DNA of 64,000 nt from NCBI RefSeq assembly GCF_003002055.1, contig NZ_PVZF01000005.1, positions 248,001-312,000 of the forward strand, given 5' to 3'. The position numbers and the translations under genes are program-made. The notes below the pieces were generated by a model, which saw only the letters and a program-made list of their open reading frames with translations, was not told where the DNA came from and searched no databases. Origin of the DNA: Kineococcus rhizosphaerae. GTDB taxonomy: Bacteria > Actinomycetota > Actinomycetes > Actinomycetales > Kineococcaceae. Below, piece after piece: positions 15,091-23,891 of the stretch. Each line of letters opens with the position of its first letter. Within the stretch, counting starts at the first letter, position 1.

Positions 15091-16983
15091 GTGCCACCGC
15101 TGTCCGCAGTCCCCGAGGACCGGGAACTGTCCCCCGTCACCGGCTGGACCCGCGAGCACTGGGTCGCCGCTGCCGACGACCTGCTGCTGGCCGTCCGGCC
15201 GTGGGCGACGCCGGGGTTCGCCCGCATCGACCTGCCCGGGGAACCGGCCCGGGCCGGGTGGGTCTCCGACGGTCTGGAGGGTTTCGCCCGCACGTTCCTG
15301 ACGGCCGCGTTCCGGGTCGCCGGGTCCGGCGGCGACGACCCGCACGGGCACCTGGAGAACTACCGCCGCGGCCTGGTCGCCGGCACCCGGACGCCCGGCG
15401 CGGACGACGCCGAGAGCTGGCCCGTGATCCGGTCGATCCACGAGGGCGGGCAGCCCATCGTCGAGTCCGCCTCGATCGCCCTGGCCCTGGACTTCACGCG
15501 CGAGTGGTTGTGGGACAGGCTGTCTGAGGACGAGCAGGACCAGGTGGAGAACTGGCTGCGCGAGGCCCTGCGCCACGAACCCGCACCCAACAACTGGTAC
15601 CTGTTCCCCCTGTCGGTCGCCTCGTTCCTCACCGGCGTCGGGCGCGGGGACGCCGAGACCGCACGGGCGGTCGAGCGGGCCCTGGAACTGCTGGAGGGCT
15701 GGTACCGCGGCGACGGCTGGTACTCCGACGGCGACGGGCGGATGTTCGACCACTACGTCGGCTGGGCCATGCACCTGTACCCGGTGCTGTACGCGCACCT
15801 GCGGGCCGAGGACGACCTCGCGAAGCGGTTCGGGGCGCGGTTGCAGGAGTTCCTGGCGACGTTCGTCCTGACGTTCGACGGCGACGGCTCACCCCTGCAC
15901 CAGGGGCGGTCGCTCACCTACCGGTACGCGGCCGTCGGTTCCGTCGCGGTGGGGGCCCTGACCGGGGCGACCCCGTGGTCGCCGGGGGTGAGCCGGGCGG
16001 TCCTGTCGGGAGCCCTGAAGCACTTCACCGGGCGCAGCACCACCCCCGACGGCGTCCAGACCCGCGGCTGGTACGGACCGCACGCGGCGACCGTCCAGCC
16101 CTACTCCGGGCCCGCGTCGCCGTACTGGTCGTCCAAGGCGTTCACGGCGCTGCTCGCCGGCCCCGACCACCCGTTGTGGACCGCGACCGAGGAACCCGTG
16201 CCCGCCGCCGGTCCGGCGGCCACGACCCCGGTCCCGCCCGCCGGGTGGCTCGTGCAGTCCACGCCCGACGGCCTGGTCCGCGTGCACAACCACGGGTCGG
16301 ACCACCACCGCCCCAGTCACCTCGCGGCCGTCGACCCGCTCTACGCGCGGCTGGCGTACTCCACACGGACGGGCCCGACGTCGGCGGGCAACGTCGCGGA
16401 GAACTCCGTGACCGTCACCGACCGCGGCCGGACCGGCGTTCGGAACTCCTTCGAGCCGCTGGGCACCGGGCCGGGGTGGGCGGCCAGCCGGCACCGGCCC
16501 GAGTTCACCGGCGGCGAGCTGCCCCAGGCCGCGGTCCTGTCGCTGGTCCTGGCCCACGACGCGTGGGAGGTCCGGGTCTTCCGCTTCGACGCCGTCCCGG
16601 CGGGTACGCCGGTCGCGGTCACGGGGTGGGCGCTGGCCGCCCGCGGGCCCGCCGACCTGCCCTCGACGGTCGAGGGGACCGCGGTCGTCCTGGGCGACGG
16701 CGCGCTCACCTCCCGGCTGGCCGCGGTGACCGGCTTCGACCGGGCCGACCTCGTGCGGGCCCCGGCGGGCACCGCCTACGGCGACTGGGCCCTCGTGCCC
16801 CGGCTGCGCGGCACCCTCGGGGCTCCGGGCGCTCTCGGCGTCGTCGTGGCCGCCCTGTCGGCGGCCGGCCCCGGCCCCGCGCCCGCCGTCGCGGTCGACG
16901 GCCAGACCGTCACCGCCGTCTTCGCCGACGGGCGCCGGGGGCGGGTGACCCTGGGCTCGGACGTCCCCCGCGTGGAGTGGTGA
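15091..16983 (+). CDS. DUF2264 protein (alpha/alpha-toroid, putative carbohydrate-related)
   Basis: A 630-residue DUF2264 protein. The first 380 or so residues are rich in helices with aromatic/acidic motifs typical of alpha/alpha-toroid carbohydrate enzymes (RGDGWYSDGDGRMFDHYVGW near residues 208-227, HQGRSLTYRY near 270), and the rest is a beta-rich domain. DUF2264 genes are often found beside polysaccharide or uronate catabolic genes; the enzymatic activity is not established. The GTG at 15091 has a CTGGAGG site seven bases before it. It follows the dehydrogenase across the tandem repeats and leads, one base after its stop, into the carbonic anhydrase gene. Confidence 0.85.
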   Translation: MPPLSAVPEDRELSPVTGWTREHWVAAADDLLLAVRPWATPGFARIDLPGEPARAGWVSDGLEGFARTFLTAAFRVAGSGGDDPHGHLENYRRGLVAGTRTPGADDAESWPVIRSIHEGGQPIVESASIALALDFTREWLWDRLSEDEQDQVENWLREALRHEPAPNNWYLFPLSVASFLTGVGRGDAETARAVERALELLEGWYRGDGWYSDGDGRMFDHYVGWAMHLYPVLYAHLRAEDDLAKRFGARLQEFLATFVLTFDGDGSPLHQGRSLTYRYAAVGSVAVGALTGATPWSPGVSRAVLSGALKHFTGRSTTPDGVQTRGWYGPHAATVQPYSGPASPYWSSKAFTALLAGPDHPLWTATEEPVPAAGPAATTPVPPAGWLVQSTPDGLVRVHNHGSDHHRPSHLAAVDPLYARLAYSTRTGPTSAGNVAENSVTVTDRGRTGVRNSFEPLGTGPGWAASRHRPEFTGGELPQAAVLSLVLAHDAWEVRVFRFDAVPAGTPVAVTGWALAARGPADLPSTVEGTAVVLGDGALTSRLAAVTGFDRADLVRAPAGTAYGDWALVPRLRGTLGAPGALGVVVAALSAAGPGPAPAVAVDGQTVTAVFADGRRGRVTLGSDVPRVEW

Positions 16984-16984
16984 G

Positions 16985-17521
16985 ATGTCCCCCGTGGATC
17001 CCTTCGCCGACGTCCTGACCGCCAACGCCGAGTACGCCGAGACCTTCGTCGACGACGGACGCCCCGGGGTCGCCGGGGTCGGGCTCGCCGTCATCACCTG
17101 CATGGACTCGCGCATCTCCCCGCTGGAGATGCTGGGCCTGAGCCCGGGTGACGCCAAGATCCTGCGCAACGCGGGCGCGCGCGTCACCGGGGACACCCTG
17201 CGCACGCTCGTCCTGGCCCACTACCTGCTGGGCGTGGAGCGCGTCCTGCTGCTGGCGCACACCGACTGCGGCATGACGAAGAACACCGACGCCGCCGTGC
17301 ACGCCAAGGTGCTGGCCGCGGGCGTGGACACCCGCAGCATCGACTTCCGGACGATCTCCGACCAGCGCGCGACCCTCGTCCACGACGTGCAGCGCATCCG
17401 GTCCTGGCCGTTCCTGCCGCCGAAGATGCCCGTCGCGGGCGGGATCTACGACGTGCGGACGGGGAGGGTCGAGATCGTCGTCGACGCCGACGCGACGGCC
17501 GAGGACCTGCCGACGGCCTGA
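16985..17521 (+). CDS. Beta-class carbonic anhydrase-like protein
   Basis: A 178-residue beta-carbonic anhydrase. The zinc ligands are Cys39 (ITCMDSR, with the Asp41-Arg43 dyad) and His92/Cys95 (AHTDCGM). Its length and motif spacing match the small Rv1284-type actinobacterial enzymes, which are active CO2 hydratases. It starts one base after the DUF2264 stop, so it is co-translated with that operon; the metabolic reason is not obvious. The downstream hairpin at 17543 closes the transcript. Confidence 0.88.
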   Translation: MSPVDPFADVLTANAEYAETFVDDGRPGVAGVGLAVITCMDSRISPLEMLGLSPGDAKILRNAGARVTGDTLRTLVLAHYLLGVERVLLLAHTDCGMTKNTDAAVHAKVLAAGVDTRSIDFRTISDQRATLVHDVQRIRSWPFLPPKMPVAGGIYDVRTGRVEIVVDADATAEDLPTA

Positions 17522-17542
17522 GCCGGCTCCGCCCGCACCCCA

Positions 17543-17577
17543 CCCCGGCGGCCCGCTGAGGGGCGCGGTCGCCGGGG
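17543..17577. terminator. Hairpin between convergent genes
   Basis: Perfect 8-base arms CCCCGGCG (17543-17550) and CGCCGGGG (17570-17577) enclose a 19-base loop between the convergent carbonic anhydrase and amidohydrolase genes. It is a probable bidirectional terminator. Confidence 0.55.
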
Positions 17578-17640
17578 CGACGCCTTCGGGGGCACGATGC
17601 GGGAGAGCCCGTTCTGCACCCCGCCCGGAAGGCCCCGGGT

Positions 17641-19299
17641 TCACAGCCGCCAGTGGACGACCTCACCCCCCAGGAGCGTGCCCTCGACGCTCAGCGCACC
17701 GATGTCGGGGCTGTTCAGCGGGTCACCGGACAGGATCACGGCGTCCGCGAGCTTGCCGGGCGTCAGGCTGCCCTTGTGGCGACCGGCTCCCGTCGCGGCG
17801 GCCGCCCCGGAGGTGTAGGCGGCCAAGGCCTGGAACGGGGTGAGGCGCTCCGCCGGGGCACCGAACACGGTCCCGCGGGACGTCCTCCGATCGACGAAGG
17901 CCTGCATGCCGCGCAGAGGGTCACCGTCGGCCACCGGCCTGTCGGAGCTTCCCGCCACCGTGATCCCGGCGGCGAGGAAGGAGGCTGCCCGGTAGGCCCA
18001 GCGCACCCGCTCGGGACCCAGGGAGGCGCTCATCGCCTCCCCGCTGTCGCGGAAGAAACTGGCTTGGGGCGTGACGGCGACACCGGCCGCGGCGAGCCGG
18101 CCGAGGTGTTCGGGCCGGGTGAGCGTCGCGTGCTCGACGCGGTTCGGGCACACCCGCCGTCCCCAGCGGCGCTGGAGGTCCTCCAGGACGTCGAGGGCCA
18201 GGTCGACGGCTCGGTCCCCGATGGCGTGAGCCGCGACGGCCCACCCCGACCGGTAGGCGTCCTCGATCGCGGACCGCAGTCGCTCGGGGTCCTCCTGGAA
18301 GTAGCCGGTCCCGGACCCGGGTGCGTCCCCGTGCGCGCAGTACGGATCGTGGACGGCGGCGGTTCGTGCCAGCAGGGAGCCGTCGAGGAAGACCTTCACC
18401 GGCCCGAAGGAGAGCATCTCCGACCCGAACCCGGTGCGTACCCCCAGCCCCAGTCCACGACCGAAACCGTCGGCAGGGTGCGCGTCCAGGGGGGTGAGCG
18501 CGTCCAGGGTGGGCATCAACTGAGCCCGGGAGAGCAGTGCGCCGTCGTCGGCGGCCTGCTGGAAGGCGGCGACCTCCACCGGGCTCTGGGAGATCCAGCC
18601 GGCGCCGACACCGGCGTCGGTGAAACTCGTGATGCCCTGCTGCGCGTAGACACCGGTCGCTGCCCGCACGGCCGGACCCAGCAGGGACAGGGGCCGCGGC
18701 TGGAAGGCGCCCTGGAACAGGTTCTGCGCGGTTTCCTCCACCACGCCGGTCAAGGCTCCCGTCCGGTCCTTCGCGAGACGACCTCCCACGGGGACCGCGA
18801 CGCTGCCGCTCAGCACGCCCGTCCGACGCAGAGCCGCGGTGTTGACGACGGCGAGGTGTCCCGAGACGTGCCGCATGAACAACGGGTGGTCGCCGGTGGC
18901 GTCGTCGAGGTCGCTCAGCGGTGGGAACCGCCCTCCGAAGCGGTCGTGGTCGAAACCCGAGACGACGAGCCAGCCGCGCGACGACGAGCCGGTCTCGACC
19001 TCGGCGAGGTCGTCGGCCGCGACGCGCAGGACGTGGACGACCTCGGCCAGGGAGGTGCAGGAGTTCACCGTCGGTTCGACGAGACCCAGGCCGAACCAGG
19101 CGGTGTGGCAGTGCGCGTCGATGAAACCCGGGACGACGTGGCGTCCACCGACGTCGAGGTAGGAGCGCGCACGCACACCGGCGAGGTCCTGGTCCAGGCC
19201 CACGACGCGGCCGTTGAGGAATCCGATGGTGCGGGCCCGGGGGTGGCGGGGGTCCATGGTGGTGATGCGACCACCGCCCAGGATGGTGTCGAGCAGCAT
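17641..19299 (-). CDS. Amidohydrolase, YtcJ-like
   Basis: A 552-residue metal-dependent amidohydrolase of the YtcJ/Amidohydro_3 type. The metal motif FIDAHCHTAW (His63, His65) is followed by VAAHAIGDRAVDLAL, VEHATLT and the late SSDRPV aspartate, all as in the family. These enzymes hydrolyse amides, formamides or cyclic ureides. The ATG at 19299 is chosen over a frame beginning 48 codons earlier, because the earlier part is arginine-rich and holds a hairpin, and the protein then begins with the normal LLDTILGGGRI strand. The gene lies downstream of the symporter on the same strand, and the nitrilase further upstream suggests a shared pathway for uptake and hydrolysis of an organic nitrogen compound. 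Confidence 0.87.
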   Translation of the reverse strand: MLLDTILGGGRITTMDPRHPRARTIGFLNGRVVGLDQDLAGVRARSYLDVGGRHVVPGFIDAHCHTAWFGLGLVEPTVNSCTSLAEVVHVLRVAADDLAEVETGSSSRGWLVVSGFDHDRFGGRFPPLSDLDDATGDHPLFMRHVSGHLAVVNTAALRRTGVLSGSVAVPVGGRLAKDRTGALTGVVEETAQNLFQGAFQPRPLSLLGPAVRAATGVYAQQGITSFTDAGVGAGWISQSPVEVAAFQQAADDGALLSRAQLMPTLDALTPLDAHPADGFGRGLGLGVRTGFGSEMLSFGPVKVFLDGSLLARTAAVHDPYCAHGDAPGSGTGYFQEDPERLRSAIEDAYRSGWAVAAHAIGDRAVDLALDVLEDLQRRWGRRVCPNRVEHATLTRPEHLGRLAAAGVAVTPQASFFRDSGEAMSASLGPERVRWAYRAASFLAAGITVAGSSDRPVADGDPLRGMQAFVDRRTSRGTVFGAPAERLTPFQALAAYTSGAAAATGAGRHKGSLTPGKLADAVILSGDPLNSPDIGALSVEGTLLGGEVVHWRL

Positions 19300-19363
19300 G
19301 TCCGTCTCCGAATCGGGTGACGCGAGGGGTGTCCGGGTGCCGGTGTTGGGGGGAAGTCGCCGC

Positions 19364-19385
19364 CGCCACCCATCGGTGGGTGGCG
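19364..19385 (-). terminator. Nine-pair hairpin after the symporter gene
   Basis: CGCCACCCA-TCGG-TGGGTGGCG forms a perfect 9-base stem with a tetraloop, 65 bases downstream of the symporter stop and 65 bases upstream of the amidohydrolase start. It could end or attenuate the nitrilase-symporter transcript before the amidohydrolase gene. Confidence 0.6.
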
Positions 19386-19449
19386 CCGTCGACCGAGCGT
19401 TCGAGCGGTGACGACGTGGATCGTCAGCGCGGCCCGTCAGCACGGGCCG

Positions 19450-20958
19450 TCACGCGCTCACGTCGTGGACCGCCGGGGCACCGTCGCCCGCGCTCGCGGC
19501 ACCCTCGGACCACAGGCGGTCGACGTGCTCCCGCTGGCTGCGGCTGGGCAGGGCGTAGGCGCAGGTGACGTAGACCGCGGTGTTGACCACCAGGGCGACG
19601 ACGCCGGAGGTCAGCCCGCCGGCCCAGGGGACGGACACCGGGTGGAGGACCTGCAGGACCGCGGCCGTGACGAAACCGCTGACCATGCCGGCGGTGGCTC
19701 CGACCGCGTTGCCGCGCTTCCACAAGACCCCGAGCAGCAGCGTGGGGGCCAGTTGCACGATGCCCTGGTAGGAGACCAGCGCCAGCACCACCAGGCCCGA
19801 GGTGGTGCCGACCGTGAAGAAGGCTCCCACCGCGGAGACGAGCGTGACGAGCGCGACGGCCACCTTCCCCGCCCGCGCGCTGCGCACGCGCGTCCCGGCG
19901 ATGACGCCGACCACGTCGTTCGCGGCCTGGGTGCCCACCGCCTGCAGGTTGGCTCCGACGTTGCCCATGGTGGCGGCGACCACGCAGACGGCGGCGACGG
20001 TCAGCAACAGGACGCCGCCGACCTCGGCGGTGGTGAACCAGACCCGGTCGGGTGCCTCGGCCACGCCCGGGAGGCTGGAGGCGAGGTAGGCGACCAGGAG
20101 CACGGCGGTGCTGAAGACCAGCAGGACGGGCGCTGCCTGCAGCGCCGTGCGCTGGACGGTGCGCACGCTGCGCGCCGTGAACAGCCGCATGAAGATGTCC
20201 GGCCAGCACCACGTTCCCAGCGCTCCGGTCAGGGTGAGCGACAGTGCGTACAGCGGCCCCAGGTCGCTGCCGGGACCCGGCAGGGAGGTGAAGCCGTCCG
20301 GCACCTGCGCGAACCCGTGGCCGTGGGTCAGCAGCCACACGAGCAGGCCGACGGCCACCAGCGTCCCGATGCCGTAGGCGAACAGGCCTTGGACCAGGTC
20401 GCTGATGATGATGCCGCGCATGCCGAAGCGGACCGTCCAGACCTGACGCACCGCGATCACCGCGATGCTGACCAGCACGGCGCCCAGCGGGGCCAGCGCG
20501 CCGAAGGAGAGCACGTCGAAGACCAGGGCCAGCGACTGCATCCCCAGCACGATCCACGGGATCGTCGCCACGATCCCGATGACCGCGGAGACGACCTGCA
20601 CGACCTTGGACCGGTACCGCAGGCCCAGCAGGTCCGACTGGGTCCGCAGGTCGTAGCGGGCGCCCCAGGTGTGGACGTTGCGCGCCAGGACGTGCATCAG
20701 GACCATGCCGGCCACGGCGTAGACGACGAGGTAGAAGCCGATCAGGCCCGAGGCGGCCGCCAGACCCGCGAAGGAGATGAAGACGGTCCCGGGCAGGAAG
20801 GTGTTCAGGTAGGCGGCGGTCCCGTAGAAGGAACCGAAGGAGCGTCCTGCGGTGGCGTACTCGCTGAAGTCGGCGTCGGTGCGGCGGGTCCTCTCCATGA
20901 CGACGGTGACCAGGATCAGGAAGAGCGCTACTCCGGTGTAGCCGATGAGCATGTCCAT
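19450..20958 (-). CDS. Sodium:solute symporter (SSS family)
   Basis: A 502-residue membrane protein with about 13 hydrophobic segments, typical of the SSS/SLC5 family. The N-terminal region has the family sequence ADFSEYATAGRSFGSFYGTAAYLN and TFLPGTVFISFAGLAA (helix 2), followed by GTWCWPDIFMRLFTA in the middle of the chain. Substrate is unknown; relatives carry proline, pantothenate, urea or other organic acids and amides. The ATG at 20958 is the first of two close starts, with weak ribosome site. Sandwiched between a nitrilase and an amidohydrolase and facing a LacI regulator, it probably imports the compound that those enzymes degrade. Confidence 0.88.
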   Translation of the reverse strand: MDMLIGYTGVALFLILVTVVMERTRRTDADFSEYATAGRSFGSFYGTAAYLNTFLPGTVFISFAGLAAASGLIGFYLVVYAVAGMVLMHVLARNVHTWGARYDLRTQSDLLGLRYRSKVVQVVSAVIGIVATIPWIVLGMQSLALVFDVLSFGALAPLGAVLVSIAVIAVRQVWTVRFGMRGIIISDLVQGLFAYGIGTLVAVGLLVWLLTHGHGFAQVPDGFTSLPGPGSDLGPLYALSLTLTGALGTWCWPDIFMRLFTARSVRTVQRTALQAAPVLLVFSTAVLLVAYLASSLPGVAEAPDRVWFTTAEVGGVLLLTVAAVCVVAATMGNVGANLQAVGTQAANDVVGVIAGTRVRSARAGKVAVALVTLVSAVGAFFTVGTTSGLVVLALVSYQGIVQLAPTLLLGVLWKRGNAVGATAGMVSGFVTAAVLQVLHPVSVPWAGGLTSGVVALVVNTAVYVTCAYALPSRSQREHVDRLWSEGAASAGDGAPAVHDVSA

Positions 20959-20976
20959 GACTCACGTCCGATCGGT

Positions 20977-21021
20977 GGGGTCGAGGTGGTGACGCGGGGG
21001 TGCCTCGGGGGTCGAGGTGGT
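20977..21021. repeat. Short direct repeat between symporter and nitrilase genes
   Basis: GGGGTCGAGGTGGTG occurs at 20977-20991 and again at 21007-21021, 30 bases apart in the 113-base gap. It may be a local duplication; no function is evident. Confidence 0.45.
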
Positions 21022-21071
21022 GCGGAGGGTCCGGGAGCGGCCGTGACCGGGTCGTCGGTCCGGGAACCGGG

Positions 21072-21866
21072 TCAGGTGAGCAGGGGGCTCGCCCGCCGGA
21101 CGCGGTCGAGGTAGTCGACGGCCTCACGAGCTGCCGTCAGGACGTCCTCGCTGATGTCGGCGACGAGCAGTTCAGCGTCGCGGCCCGCGGTGACGAGACG
21201 GCGGCCGAGGGGATCGGCGATGGTCGAGCGCCCGCAGAAGGCGCTGCCGCACTGGTTGGCGTAGGCGATGTAGAGCTGGCTCTCGAAGGCGCGGGTGGGT
21301 ACGACGGTCAGGGGGACGACGCTGGTGTCCAGCAGCGGCGGCTGCCCGTCGAGCCACGGACGCACCGGTACGGCGGTGGGCACCAGCAGGAGTTCTGCAC
21401 CCCCGAGGGCGGCTGCGCGGACGAACTCGGGGAACTCCACGTCGAAGCACAGCCCGAGCGCGGTGGGCCAGCCGTCGACGTCGACGATCTCGGGCAGGTC
21501 CTCGCCGGTGGAGAACAGCGCTCTCTCGCCCTCCCCGAACAGGTTCCGCTTGCGGTAACGGGTGACCTCGACGCCGGCCGGGTCGAACAACGACGCGCTG
21601 ATGAAGCGACGACCCGCCTCGTGCTCGACGGTGGACGCCGCGAGCCACAGCGCGCTCTCGCGGGCGACGGCGGCCACGGCGTCGCGGGCCGGTTGCCCGT
21701 CGACGTCGTGCACGCCGACCGGGTCGTAGGAGCTGAGGAACAGCTCCGGGGTCACCAGCACCGCTGCACCGCGACGTCCGGCCGTCGTGGCGGCGGCCCG
21801 CAGGGTCTCGAGGTTGCGCGCGGGTTGCCCGGACTGTCCCGTCGCCTGGAGCAGAGCGATTTTCAC
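21072..21866 (-). CDS. Carbon-nitrogen hydrolase (nitrilase superfamily)
   Basis: A 264-residue CN-hydrolase. The catalytic triad is complete: Glu41 (VTPELFLS), Lys106 (YRKRNLFGEGE) and Cys140 (LGLCFDVEFPE). The superfamily covers nitrilases, amidases and carbamoylases; the compact single-domain form here looks most like an aliphatic amidase or ureidopropionase-type enzyme, and no more precise substrate can be read. The start is a GTG at 21866 behind a GAGG purine run. It leads a minus-strand set with the symporter and amidohydrolase, and its promoter region shares the 18-base palindrome with the divergent LacI gene. Confidence 0.88.
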   Translation of the reverse strand: MKIALLQATGQSGQPARNLETLRAAATTAGRRGAAVLVTPELFLSSYDPVGVHDVDGQPARDAVAAVARESALWLAASTVEHEAGRRFISASLFDPAGVEVTRYRKRNLFGEGERALFSTGEDLPEIVDVDGWPTALGLCFDVEFPEFVRAAALGGAELLLVPTAVPVRPWLDGQPPLLDTSVVPLTVVPTRAFESQLYIAYANQCGSAFCGRSTIADPLGRRLVTAGRDAELLVADISEDVLTAAREAVDYLDRVRRASPLLT

Positions 21867-21908
21867 CTGGTGCCACCTCGGGGTCAGGGACTCGGATGGA
21901 GCGATGCC

Positions 21909-21936
21909 TTGCCGGAACGTTCCGGCACACTATGGT
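21909..21936 (+). promoter_or_regulatory. Promoter with perfect 18-bp LacI operator
   Basis: TGCCGGAACGTTCCGGCA (21910-21927) is a perfect palindrome centred on CG, the classic LacI-family form. It fills the spacer of a possible plus-strand promoter, TTGCCG (21909-21914), 16 bases, TATGGT (21931-21936). Because it lies between the divergent nitrilase and regulator genes, it would control both. Confidence 0.75.
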
Positions 21937-22000
21937 GCGTACCCGCGGGGACGTCAAGGGTGAGACGCGCAGGGCTTCGCACCCTCGCGGAGGGAGATTC

Positions 22001-23011
22001 GTGGGCAAGGCTTCGGCACCGACGATCGTGGACCTCGCGCGTCAGCTCGGGATGTCCAAGACCACCGTGGCGGACGCCCTGAACGGCACCGGCCGCACCT
22101 CCGAGGGCACGCGGGAACGGGTGCGTGCAGCAGCCGCGGCCTCCGGGTACCGGGCCAACACCTCCGCGCGACGCCTGCGTTCCCGCACCTCCAGCACCGT
22201 GAGCCTCTACATCGGGGCCGACGTGCGCAGCATGCCCTTCTACATGCCCTTCGCGTTCGGCGCGATGGAGGAGGCAGCGGCCCACGGTCGGGACGTCACC
22301 CTGATCACGCACGCCGACGGCGTGCGGGAGGGGCAGTCGGCGGGCGCCATCGTCATCGACGCCTTGCCGGACGACCCCATCCTGAGCGCGCTGTTCGACG
22401 TGTCGACGCCGCTGGTCTCCGCTGGACGGCTGGCGAACCCGCGACGTGAGAGCGCAGGCCGGGTCGAGATCGACTACCCCTCCACCGTCTCAGCCGCTCT
22501 CGACCTGCTCGCGGGCACGGGGAGCCGGCGTCCCGCCCTCCTGGTGCCGACGCCGCGCGACCCGTCGGCCTGGTCGGAGCTGATCGTCACCGCCTACTCC
22601 ACGTGGTGCCGGGACCAGGGGGTGGTTCCCCTGGTCGAACGGCTGCCCGCGCACGCGACCAACGACGAACTGGAGGCCGTCCTGGCCTCCGCCGTGGCTC
22701 CGCCGGAGACGGACGGCCTGTTCTTCGCCTGGCAGGACATCGCCGATCGAGCCCAAGTCATGCTGCGTCGGGAGTCGACGAAGGACCTGAGGGTCGCCAC
22801 GCTCGTCGACACCTACCTGCAAGCAGCCGCGTACCCCCACGACGTCCTGGTCGACCTGAACGCTCACCGGTTCGGGCGAGCTGCGGTCCGCACGTTGCTG
22901 CGCGTGCTCACCGACGGCGCCGCAACTCCGGTGACCGACGAACACGTGGCCACGCTCTACCGCAGGGACGGGCAGACGTTCACCGCGTCCGACGCGCACC
23001 ACCGTCCGTGA
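22001..23011 (+). CDS. LacI-family transcriptional repressor
   Basis: A 336-residue LacI/GalR regulator. Its helix-turn-helix (APTIVDLARQLGMSKTTVAD, residues about 5-24) and hinge helix (NTSARRLRSRTS) are intact, and the C-terminal sensor continues with VSLYIGADVRSMPFYMPFAF. The sensor lacks the common GHRRIGF signature and looks divergent, so its ligand is probably not an ordinary sugar. The GTG at 22001 follows a GGAGGGAG site; a 35-codon in-frame extension contains the operator and is rejected. It very likely binds the palindrome at 21910 and governs the nitrilase-symporter-amidohydrolase set. Confidence 0.92.
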   Translation: MGKASAPTIVDLARQLGMSKTTVADALNGTGRTSEGTRERVRAAAAASGYRANTSARRLRSRTSSTVSLYIGADVRSMPFYMPFAFGAMEEAAAHGRDVTLITHADGVREGQSAGAIVIDALPDDPILSALFDVSTPLVSAGRLANPRRESAGRVEIDYPSTVSAALDLLAGTGSRRPALLVPTPRDPSAWSELIVTAYSTWCRDQGVVPLVERLPAHATNDELEAVLASAVAPPETDGLFFAWQDIADRAQVMLRRESTKDLRVATLVDTYLQAAAYPHDVLVDLNAHRFGRAAVRTLLRVLTDGAATPVTDEHVATLYRRDGQTFTASDAHHRP

Positions 23012-23069
23012 CGGCGTGGCGCCGGACGTCTCGTGAGCGGCCTCGTCGGACGACGGCCGCGGTCGGGAC

Positions 23070-23891
23070 TCAGCCCTGCGACTCCTGCGACAGCCGGTTC
23101 CAGGCGTTCCACTCGGCCAGCCGCGACTCGTAGTCCTTCGTCGCGATCCCCAGCGGCGCGGTGCCGAAGAACACCCGCAGCGGCGGGTTCTCGGCGTCGA
23201 CGAGTTCCAGGACCGGTCCCCGGGTGGCGGCCGGGTTCCCCGGCGAGGCGACCCGGGCCTTGCGCGCCTCGGCGGCCTTGGCGCGGAACTCCTCGTACGC
23301 CGGCAGCGGCGTCGCGTGCTTGGCCGAGGACCCGCCCCAGTCGGTGTCGAAACCGCCGGGTTCGATGAGCGTCACCTTGATGCCGAAGTCGGCGACCTCG
23401 GCGGCCAGCGCCTGGCTGAAACCCTCCAGCGCCCACTTGGAGGCGTTGTAGATGCCGATGTTCGGGAACGCCGAGACGCCGCCGATCGAGGACACCTGCA
23501 GGACGTGCCCGGACCCCTGGGCCCGCATGACGGGCAGCACGGCCTGGGTGACCCACAGGGCGCCGAAGACGTTCGTCTCGAACTGCGCGCGCGCCTCGGC
23601 CTCGCTGATCTCCTCGATCATGCCGAACTGGCCGTACCCGGCGTTGTTCACGGCGACGTCGATGCGGCCGAAGCGTTCGACGGCCTCGGCGACGGCGCGC
23701 TCCACGGCGGCCTTGTCGTCGACGTCGAGCGCGAGGGCCAGGACGTCCTCGCCGTGGGCGGCCACGACGTCGGCGAGGCTGTCGGTGTTGCGGGCCGTCG
23801 CCACGACGCGGTCCCCGCGTTCGAGGGCGGCCAGGGCCCACTCGCGGCCGAAACCGCGGGAGGTGCCGGTGATGAACCAGGTCTTGCTCAC
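23070..23891 (-). CDS. Short-chain dehydrogenase/reductase (classical SDR)
   Basis: A 273-residue classical SDR. The cofactor motif TGTSRGFGREWA (residues 9-20) and acidic ALDVDD suggest NAD(P) binding, NNAGYGQFG is present, and the catalytic residues are Ser in QVSSIGG and Tyr/Lys in IYNASKWALEG. Substrate is not identifiable. Its ATG overlaps the stop of the MFS transporter gene upstream (ATGA), so the two are coupled, and it is convergent with the LacI gene. Confidence 0.92.
   Translation of the reverse strand: MSKTWFITGTSRGFGREWALAALERGDRVVATARNTDSLADVVAAHGEDVLALALDVDDKAAVERAVAEAVERFGRIDVAVNNAGYGQFGMIEEISEAEARAQFETNVFGALWVTQAVLPVMRAQGSGHVLQVSSIGGVSAFPNIGIYNASKWALEGFSQALAAEVADFGIKVTLIEPGGFDTDWGGSSAKHATPLPAYEEFRAKAAEARKARVASPGNPAATRGPVLELVDAENPPLRVFFGTAPLGIATKDYESRLAEWNAWNRLSQESQG

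Noticed and set aside
10802-15097. A 1431-codon open frame on the minus strand
   Set aside because: Only the last 466 codons (the GGDEF-EAL protein) are protein-like. The rest runs antisense to well-supported genes and is open only because GC-rich DNA rarely contains stop codons.
17641-19443. Longer start for the amidohydrolase at 19443
   Set aside because: The extra 48 codons are Arg/Pro/Thr-rich and contain the 19364-19385 hairpin; the family N-terminus begins at the ATG at 19299.
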